7,262 bases of DNA, taken from positions 1,347 to 8,608 of the forward strand of contig MGCP01000045.1 of the NCBI GenBank assembly GCA_001790455.1. The letters are read 5' to 3'. The position numbers were made by a program, and so were the translations under genes. Shown piece by piece: positions 1 to 4,295 of the stretch (positions within the stretch are counted from its first letter, which is position 1; every line of letters begins with the position of its first letter). Source of the stretch: Candidatus Saccharibacteria bacterium RIFCSPHIGHO2_02_FULL_47_12. GTDB lineage: Bacteria > Patescibacteriota > Saccharimonadia > Saccharimonadales > JANWIN01. The notes under the pieces are model-generated. The model was not told the origin of the DNA, made no database searches, and saw only the letters and a program-made list of their open reading frames with translations.

Positions 1-972
1 GATTACACCTGGCTAAACAACAGTGTGGCGGTTATAAGCGATGGCTCCGCCGTGCTGGGACTAGGTGACATAGGGCCATATGGTGCCCTGCCTGTCATGG
101 AGGGCAAGGCCATGCTTTTCAAACATTTTGCCGATATCGACGCCGTCCCAATTATTTTAGATGTACATACCGCAGATGAAATAGTTGCGGTTGTTACAGC
201 TATTGCCCCGAGTTTTGGAGGTATTAATCTAGAAGACATTGCCGCTCCAAAGTGCTTTGAAATAGAAGAGCGAGTGAAAGGTGCACTAAATATCCCTGTT
301 ATGCACGACGACCAACACGGCACCGCCGTGGTAGTTTTGGCTGGGTTGATTAATGCAATGAAAATCGTTGGCAAGGACCTAGGAAACTGCCGAATTGTCG
401 TAGTGGGTGCGGGCGCTGCAGGCACTGCCATAATTAAACTCCTTGACCTCTATGCCAGTCGCCCAGAAATCCTAGTGGTAGATAGTAAGGGAATTGTCAG
501 CAACCACCGAGACGACTTAAATTCCGAAAAAAGCAAGATGCTTGATTTTACGAACCCGCATGATGAAGACGGAGTACTTGAAGATGCCATCAAAGGCGCA
601 GATATTTTCATAGGTGTATCACAACCAGGCTTACTCACCCCCGAAATGATTGGCACTATGGCCAAAGACCCCGTGGTATTTGCCATGGCCAACCCTGAGC
701 CAGAAATTATGCCTGATGTTGCAAAAAAGGCAGGAGTTGCCATTATGGCAACAGGACGCAGTGACTTTCCAAACCAGGTAAACAACGCCCTGGCCTTCCC
801 TGGCATATTCCGCGGTGCGCTGGATAACCGTGTCAAAAAGATAACCGATCAGCACAAAATAGCCGCCGCCGAAGTGATTGCTAGCCTGGTTGAAAGCCCT
901 TCAGCCGAAGAAATAATCCCCAGCGTCCTCGACCCACGCCTAGTCCCATCTATTGCCAAAGTAATTGTCTAA
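1..972 (+). CDS. Malic enzyme, NAD(P)-dependent (5'-truncated by window edge)
   Basis: Oxidative decarboxylation of malate to pyruvate with reduction of NAD(P), in the cytoplasm. Frame 1 is open from base 1, so the gene starts upstream; 323 residues are visible. In visible numbering, the N-terminal part has the GLGDIGPYGALPVMEGK block with the family's catalytic lysine (K36). Metal ligands are E78 and D79 (LED) and D104 (HDDQHGTA). A Rossmann fold follows with GAGAAG at 136-141 and an acidic residue (D161) ending the next strand. NPEPEI (231-236) and the TGRSDFPNQVNN block (251-262) are both typical of malic enzymes. The catalytic tyrosine region, roughly the first 80 residues, lies outside the window. 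Bacterial small-type malic enzymes usually run on for 10 or more residues past the final strand; this one stops at VIV, so its C-terminus looks short. NAD versus NADP preference cannot be settled from these residues. It converges on the secretion ATPase gene with overlapping stop codons. Confidence 0.95.
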   Translation, partial: DYTWLNNSVAVISDGSAVLGLGDIGPYGALPVMEGKAMLFKHFADIDAVPIILDVHTADEIVAVVTAIAPSFGGINLEDIAAPKCFEIEERVKGALNIPVMHDDQHGTAVVVLAGLINAMKIVGKDLGNCRIVVVGAGAAGTAIIKLLDLYASRPEILVVDSKGIVSNHRDDLNSEKSKMLDFTNPHDEDGVLEDAIKGADIFIGVSQPGLLTPEMIGTMAKDPVVFAMANPEPEIMPDVAKKAGVAIMATGRSDFPNQVNNALAFPGIFRGALDNRVKKITDQHKIAAAEVIASLVESPSAEEIIPSVLDPRLVPSIAKVIV

Positions 973-981
973 CCAATTACT
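960..981. terminator. Hairpin over the overlapping stop codons (possible bidirectional terminator)
   Basis: AGTAATTG (960-967) and CAATTACT (974-981) are perfect inverted repeats with a 6-nt loop. The loop holds both stop codons: TAA of the malic enzyme (970-972) and, on the other strand, TAG of the ATPase gene (complement of 969-971). Position at a tail-to-tail junction suggests a shared terminator. The stem is AT-rich and has no clear U-tract on either side, so it does not meet the usual intrinsic-terminator pattern. It could also act as an mRNA 3'-end stabiliser or be chance. Confidence 0.35.
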
Positions 982-2570
982 CTATAGACTTCTTCGAGGG
1001 TAGTTTGGCCTTGGATGGCTTTTAATATGCCGTCTTGCAGCATGGTAGCCATACCACCTTTGATTGCGGCGGCTTCTATGTCTTCTGTAGAAAGCTTGCT
1101 GTTGCTCTTTAGTAGCTCCACTAAGGGGCCACTCATTACAAACTGTTCGCGCACTGCTAACTGTCCACGGTAACCATAGGGGTTATCCGGTGAACTGCCA
1201 GGTTTATAAAGCTGCAAGTTGTCTAGGCTTGGTCGCTCGATGTCTGTCGGTAACGTTTCAATTATTTTTGAGATTCTCAATTTAGTGTTCTCGTCTGGCA
1301 TGTAGGCTTGCTTGGTAGAATCATCTAGTTTGCGCACTAAACGCTGCGCCATTACCAACCGAATAGACGATATAAACAAAGGGTTGCCCTCTATAACATC
1401 CATAAGCCTTGTAAGAGCAGCCGCCGCTGAGCCTGCATGAAAGGTAGACAGCACCAAGTGGCCAGTCAGAGCCGCCTGCAGGGCGGTTTTGGCTGTGTCT
1501 GTGTCGCGGATCTCGCCAATCATTACTACATCTGGGTCAAGCCTAAGCACTGCCCTTAACTTTTCTGCAAAGTTGGCGTCTTGGCCTGGTTTGCTGGTTA
1601 CGGAAATTTGCGTAATGCCTTCAAACTGGTACTCTACCGGGTCTTCTATGGTGATGATTTTTCGCTCACTGCTATTTAGCGAATTTAAAATTGAGTAAAG
1701 CGTAGTGGTTTTGCCAGACCCTGTCGGTCCAACTGCCATGACTAGCCCGCTTGGTTTTTTTATAATGCCCCCTACAACCTCGTGTTCTTTGGGCGACAAG
1801 CCTAGTTTTTCCAGATCATAAAGTTCCTGGCTCATATTGAAAAGGCGCATGACAATATCCATGCCGTTTATGGCCGGAACTGTTTCTACGCGCAGGTTTA
1901 TGTCTACCTCTGCACCGTCTGCCATGCGCACGTGGCGGGCTATGTGGCCCTGCTGCGGCTCGTTGCTGCTGGTAGAAATATTTGCCGCGCTGGCTATGGC
2001 AGAAATCAGCATGCGAACCCGCTCAAAGCTAAGGTTGGCAATTGGGTGCAGCACGCCGTCTATCCTAAATCTTATACGCGCAGATTTGGCTTGGTTTTCC
2101 AAATGAATGTCAGACGCAGCCAGCTTATGGGCTTGTTGGACCATATAACCCAACATATCATCGGCACGCACTTGTTCTAGCGTAGACGACACCAGCTTTA
2201 CCAGGTCTTGGTTGCCCGCGCTGTTTAGCTCTATGTCGTGGTAGACTACTTGTTTTGGTGGATCATAAAGGCGCATGTAGTCGCGAAAGCCGGTGTCTGA
2301 AATGAGCGAATATTCTATGCGTTGGTCGGCAAACCGTCCGCGAACTTGGTCCATTGTTTGTTTGGACGTGGTAGTGGTAACGCCAAAGATAATGTTGTGT
2401 TCGTCTGCCCGCAGAGGAATTACTTTTAGCTGGTATAGCTCTGGCACATCCAAAATGTCTTTAAACAACTGCTTGTTTGCAATCTGCGACGTATCTGTAT
2501 AGTTCATACCCAAAATTCGGGCACGCCTTTGGGTAGACTGCTCTTCTATCAGCCTGGCATCTTGTGACAT
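969..2570 (-). CDS. PilB/GspE-family pilus or secretion assembly ATPase
   Basis: Hexameric cytoplasmic ATPase that powers type IV pilus extension or type II secretion pseudopilus assembly. The frame allows an ATG at 2577-2579 (536 aa), but that ATG lies inside a consensus -10 box. I therefore prefer the ATG at 2568-2570 (533 aa). Residues below use 536-aa numbering. An N-terminal region (about 25-120) resembles the GspE/PilB N-terminal domain. The N2-type domain (about 140-250) includes ASDIHLE and RFRIDG. Walker A is GPTGSGKT (284-291), the Asp box IEDPVEY (311-317), Walker B DPDVVMIGEIRD (348-359), and the His box TGHLVLSTFHA (372-382). The C-terminal block is PYGYRGQLAVREQF (467-480). The CxxC...CxxC zinc site of classic PilB/GspE, expected after RLVRKL (413-418), is absent, and the protein has no cysteine at all. 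No other pil/gsp gene is adjacent. I cannot separate PilB from GspE; PilT is unlikely given the full N-terminus. Confidence 0.93.
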   Translation of the reverse strand: MSQDARLIEEQSTQRRARILGMNYTDTSQIANKQLFKDILDVPELYQLKVIPLRADEHNIIFGVTTTTSKQTMDQVRGRFADQRIEYSLISDTGFRDYMRLYDPPKQVVYHDIELNSAGNQDLVKLVSSTLEQVRADDMLGYMVQQAHKLAASDIHLENQAKSARIRFRIDGVLHPIANLSFERVRMLISAIASAANISTSSNEPQQGHIARHVRMADGAEVDINLRVETVPAINGMDIVMRLFNMSQELYDLEKLGLSPKEHEVVGGIIKKPSGLVMAVGPTGSGKTTTLYSILNSLNSSERKIITIEDPVEYQFEGITQISVTSKPGQDANFAEKLRAVLRLDPDVVMIGEIRDTDTAKTALQAALTGHLVLSTFHAGSAAAALTRLMDVIEGNPLFISSIRLVMAQRLVRKLDDSTKQAYMPDENTKLRISKIIETLPTDIERPSLDNLQLYKPGSSPDNPYGYRGQLAVREQFVMSGPLVELLKSNSKLSTEDIEAAAIKGGMATMLQDGILKAIQGQTTLEEVYRVIG

Positions 2571-2577
2571 ACCAATC

Positions 2578-2606
2578 ATTATAACCGCTAACGGTTACAA
2601 TGATAA
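2578..2606 (-). promoter_or_regulatory. Sigma70-like promoter of the secretion ATPase gene
   Basis: On the minus strand a TTATCA -35 (complement of 2601-2606) is followed, 17 nt later, by a perfect TATAAT -10 (complement of 2578-2583). Seven nt (GATTGGT) then separate the -10 from the ATG at 2568-2570. Transcription would be expected to start at or next to that A, giving a leaderless mRNA. The upstream in-frame ATG (2577-2579) overlaps the -10 and could not be on this transcript. No Shine-Dalgarno-like sequence is visible before either ATG. Confidence 0.55.
2582..2597. repeat. Inverted repeat in the ATPase promoter spacer (possible operator)
   Basis: TAACCG (2582-2587) and CGGTTA (2592-2597) form a perfect 6-bp inverted repeat around a 4-nt centre. 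It lies almost wholly between the -35 and -10 of the ATPase promoter and overlaps the first two bases of the -10. That is a position where a dimeric repressor or a MerR-type regulator could act. No regulator gene is present in the window. A palindrome this short could be chance. Confidence 0.3.
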
Positions 2607-2649
2607 ATGACAAATACCAAGCGTCAGAAATCAAATATTGTACGATGCT

Positions 2650-2712
2650 CAAATCCCAAACTCTATAGTCTTTGGAATTCTTTTGGATTTTGTTATTTGT
2701 GATTTGGAATTT
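2650..2712. repeat. Degenerate AT-rich intergenic repeat (TTTGGAATT-type units)
   Basis: Imperfect units spaced about 10-12 nt apart occur here: TTTGGAATT (2671-2679), TTTGGATTT (2682-2690), TTATTTGTGA (2693-2702) and TTTGGAATTT (2703-2712). To their left are units in the opposite sense, such as CAAATCCCAAA (2650-2660) and CAAATACCAA (2611-2620). AAATCCcAAA (2651-2660) can pair with TTTtGGATTT (2681-2690) at 9 of 10 positions across a 20-nt loop. Read as protein, the stretch gives low-complexity peptides of the LEF/IWDLEF kind, which I recall as spurious translations in other CPR drafts; that comparison is from memory. The right edge supplies the promoter of the downstream gene. Confidence 0.5.
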
Positions 2713-2717
2713 ACAAT
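2690..2717 (+). promoter_or_regulatory. Sigma70-like promoter of the RNA methyltransferase gene
   Basis: TTGTTA (2690-2695) and TACAAT (2712-2717) are separated by 16 nt. Seven nt (CTGGAGC) then lead to the ATG at 2725, the same distance as in the divergent ATPase promoter. Transcription would start at or next to the start codon, giving a leaderless mRNA. GGAG at 2720-2723 looks like a Shine-Dalgarno but ends only 1 nt before the ATG, too close for normal use. The -35 lies within the AT-rich repeat. Confidence 0.5.
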
Positions 2718-2724
2718 CTGGAGC

Positions 2725-3219
2725 ATGAGGAAGATTGTTCTTATTGCGCACAATCTGCGCAGCACCCACAATGTTGGATCTTTGTTGCGTACTGCGGAAG
2801 GACTAGGTGTAGCATACGTCTATCTAACTGGCTATACGCCTTTTCCTTTGGCAAAGAATGATCCGCGCCTGCCACACCTAGCTAACAAGATAAATAAACA
2901 AATTGCCAAAACTGCGCTAGGCGCAGAAAGGCTGGCAAGCTGGAACCATTTTGAAAACATAAAAGATGTGATAACAAAACTAAAAAATGATGGTTTTACT
3001 ATCTGCGCCTTAGAACAAACTTCTGGCTCCATAGAACTCCCGTCTTATAAAGTGCCTGCAAAGATCGCCATTATTGTGGGGAGAGAAGTGGAAGGCATAG
3101 AGCCAGAGGTTTTAGACCTTTGCGATAAAACACTGGAAATTCCAATGTTTGGCCAAAAAGAATCGTTTAATGTGGTTCAGGCAGCAGCCATGGCCCTATT
3201 TCATTGCAGATTCTTTTAA
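2725..3219 (+). CDS. SpoU/TrmH-family RNA 2'-O-methyltransferase
   Basis: SPOUT-fold enzyme transferring a methyl group from S-adenosylmethionine to a ribose 2'-OH in tRNA or rRNA. The product is 164 aa. Motif 1 is HNLRSTHNVGSLLRTAEGLG (9-28), with the family's conserved N16 and catalytic-type R22. KTALGAE (62-68) is common in TrmH-like proteins. Motif 2 is IIVGREVEGIEPE (116-128), and motif 3 is ESFNVVQAAAMALF (146-159); motifs 2 and 3 build the trefoil knot that binds AdoMet. No N-terminal L30e-like RNA-binding domain is present, so the layout is the minimal single-domain form also seen in TrmL. That similarity does not prove TrmL's target (position 34 of certain tRNAs), and I leave the substrate open. 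The frame extends upstream to a TTG at 2638, but those 29 codons translate the AT-rich repeat, so the ATG at 2725 is the better start. The CAP-domain gene follows after 14 nt on the same strand. Confidence 0.9.
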   Translation: MRKIVLIAHNLRSTHNVGSLLRTAEGLGVAYVYLTGYTPFPLAKNDPRLPHLANKINKQIAKTALGAERLASWNHFENIKDVITKLKNDGFTICALEQTSGSIELPSYKVPAKIAIIVGREVEGIEPEVLDLCDKTLEIPMFGQKESFNVVQAAAMALFHCRFF

Positions 3220-3233
3220 ATTAGGTTAAAGTA

Positions 3234-4253
3234 ATGGTTATGGTTGCCAGAGCAAGGCAAGCTCATCACCAACAAAAACGACACGGCAGACACCAAAAAC
3301 AAACAAAACAATTTGCACAGGTGTATTGGCCTTATTTACCTTTGGTCTTTATTGTAATAATTGGCTTGCTGTTTAACTTTAACTGGCACTCTAGCCGAAA
3401 GGGAGCCACCCTGCCCTATGCCACCAGCATGAGCATTTCTAGTCTGCTGTCTTCTACCAACTCCAACCGTGCTGGCAACGGCTCTGCGGCACTCTCGCTA
3501 AACTCACAGCTAAACCAAGCCGCCCAGGCCAAAGCCAACGATATGGTGGCGCGTAACTACTGGTCGCATAATACTCCAGACGGACAGGAACCCTGGGTAT
3601 TTATAAGTAACGCCGGTTATAATTACCAAAAAGCCGGTGAAAACCTGGCGTATGGGTTTCTAACTAGCGACGACACGGTAGCCGGATGGATGAACAGCCC
3701 ACCGCACAAGGCAAACTTGCTAGACAGCTCGTTTACAGAAGTTGGCTTTGGATTTGCCAATTCGTCTAACTTTAACAGCGACGGCGAAGAAACAGTTGTG
3801 GTTGCCATGTATGGCAAGCCGGCTGTATTGTCTGCCTCTGCCAGCCCTGCACCAGCCGCTGCGCAGCCATCTCAAACAACCACCAAAAAATCTACCCCTG
3901 CACCCACACCCGAGCCCACACCAGCACCCCAGCCAGAAGTAGCCAAAGAGGCCGAAAAACCCTCAGAACAACCAGTAAATACCAGCCAGACAGCGGCTGT
4001 AGAGCCCTCTACCCGATCTATATCGCGCATTCAAGCTTTTACGGCAGGAGCTATACCTTGGGTAGCGTCTACACTTACGGTTGCATCTATAGCCGCTGTA
4101 TTTATACTCGCCCTAAAACATGGGCTGGCGTTCAGGCGCATGTTTGTGCGAGGTGAGAGGTTTGTACTGCACCACCTGGCGTTTGACGCCACCGTGATTG
4201 CATTTGTGGGCGTAGTAATTACGTTTACGCAATCAGCCGGCTTTATCCGTTAA
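3234..4253 (+). CDS. Membrane-anchored CAP (SCP/PR1)-domain protein
   Basis: A 339-aa surface protein of unknown precise function. A basic, His/Gln-rich N-terminus (R6 to K25, four His) precedes a membrane segment at about 33-49. The CAP domain covers about 83-195, with SHNTPDG (111-117, H112), AGENLAYGF (134-142, E136), W152 and SPPHKANLL (155-163, H158); these are the usual cavity His/Glu positions. A Pro/Ala/Thr linker (about 203-236, TPAPTPEPTPAPQPE) and a polar stretch follow. Two more hydrophobic segments lie at about 268-294 and 315-333, flanking a basic loop (KHGLAFRRMFVRGERF). The positive-inside rule puts the N-terminus and this loop inside, and the CAP domain outside. There is no cysteine, so no disulfides as in eukaryotic CAP proteins. 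The ATG at 3234 has a weak AGG 8 nt upstream. The in-frame ATG at 3240 has TAAAGT (3227-3232) 7 nt before it and is an alternative start. Co-transcription with the methyltransferase is likely but unproven. Confidence 0.88.
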   Translation: MVMVARARQAHHQQKRHGRHQKQTKQFAQVYWPYLPLVFIVIIGLLFNFNWHSSRKGATLPYATSMSISSLLSSTNSNRAGNGSAALSLNSQLNQAAQAKANDMVARNYWSHNTPDGQEPWVFISNAGYNYQKAGENLAYGFLTSDDTVAGWMNSPPHKANLLDSSFTEVGFGFANSSNFNSDGEETVVVAMYGKPAVLSASASPAPAAAQPSQTTTKKSTPAPTPEPTPAPQPEVAKEAEKPSEQPVNTSQTAAVEPSTRSISRIQAFTAGAIPWVASTLTVASIAAVFILALKHGLAFRRMFVRGERFVLHHLAFDATVIAFVGVVITFTQSAGFIR

Positions 4254-4272
4254 TTGCCTTGTGCACCGTCTT

Positions 4273-4295
4273 AGTAAAAGTAGATTATTTTTACT
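4273..4295. terminator. AT-rich hairpin at the CAP gene/dnaE convergent junction
   Basis: AGTAAAAGTA (4273-4282) pairs with TATTTTTACT (4286-4295) around a 3-nt loop: ten pairs, one of them G-T. It lies 20 bp past the CAP gene stop and covers the TAA stop of dnaE (complement of 4291-4293). On the plus strand the 3' arm holds a run of five T, but no U-tract follows the stem in either direction. A bidirectional terminator is plausible from position only. Confidence 0.4.

Noticed and set aside
3..431. 142-aa minus-strand open frame antisense to malic enzyme
   Set aside because: The plus strand here encodes clear malic enzyme motifs. The antisense peptide is low-complexity Thr/Ser/Ala sequence.
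2505..2507. ATPase start at the third Met (MNYTD)
   Set aside because: It would leave a leader of about 65 nt with no good Shine-Dalgarno, while the ATG at 2568-2570 sits at the expected transcription start. It cannot be fully excluded, because the residues before MNYTD are not clearly conserved.
2638..2724. Upstream extension of the methyltransferase to a TTG start
   Set aside because: The added 29 residues are a translation of the AT-rich repeat and do not fit the SpoU family, whose conserved sequence begins at the ATG at 2725.
2461..2769. 102-aa minus-strand open frame spanning the divergent intergenic region
   Set aside because: It overlaps both the ATPase N-terminus and the methyltransferase start, and its middle is repeat translation (KFQITNNKIQK-like). 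No family resemblance.
3895..3945. CCA/ACC-rich stretch that might be a DNA repeat or CRISPR-like array
   Set aside because: It encodes the Pro/Ala/Thr linker of the CAP protein. There are no regular spacers and no conserved repeat unit.
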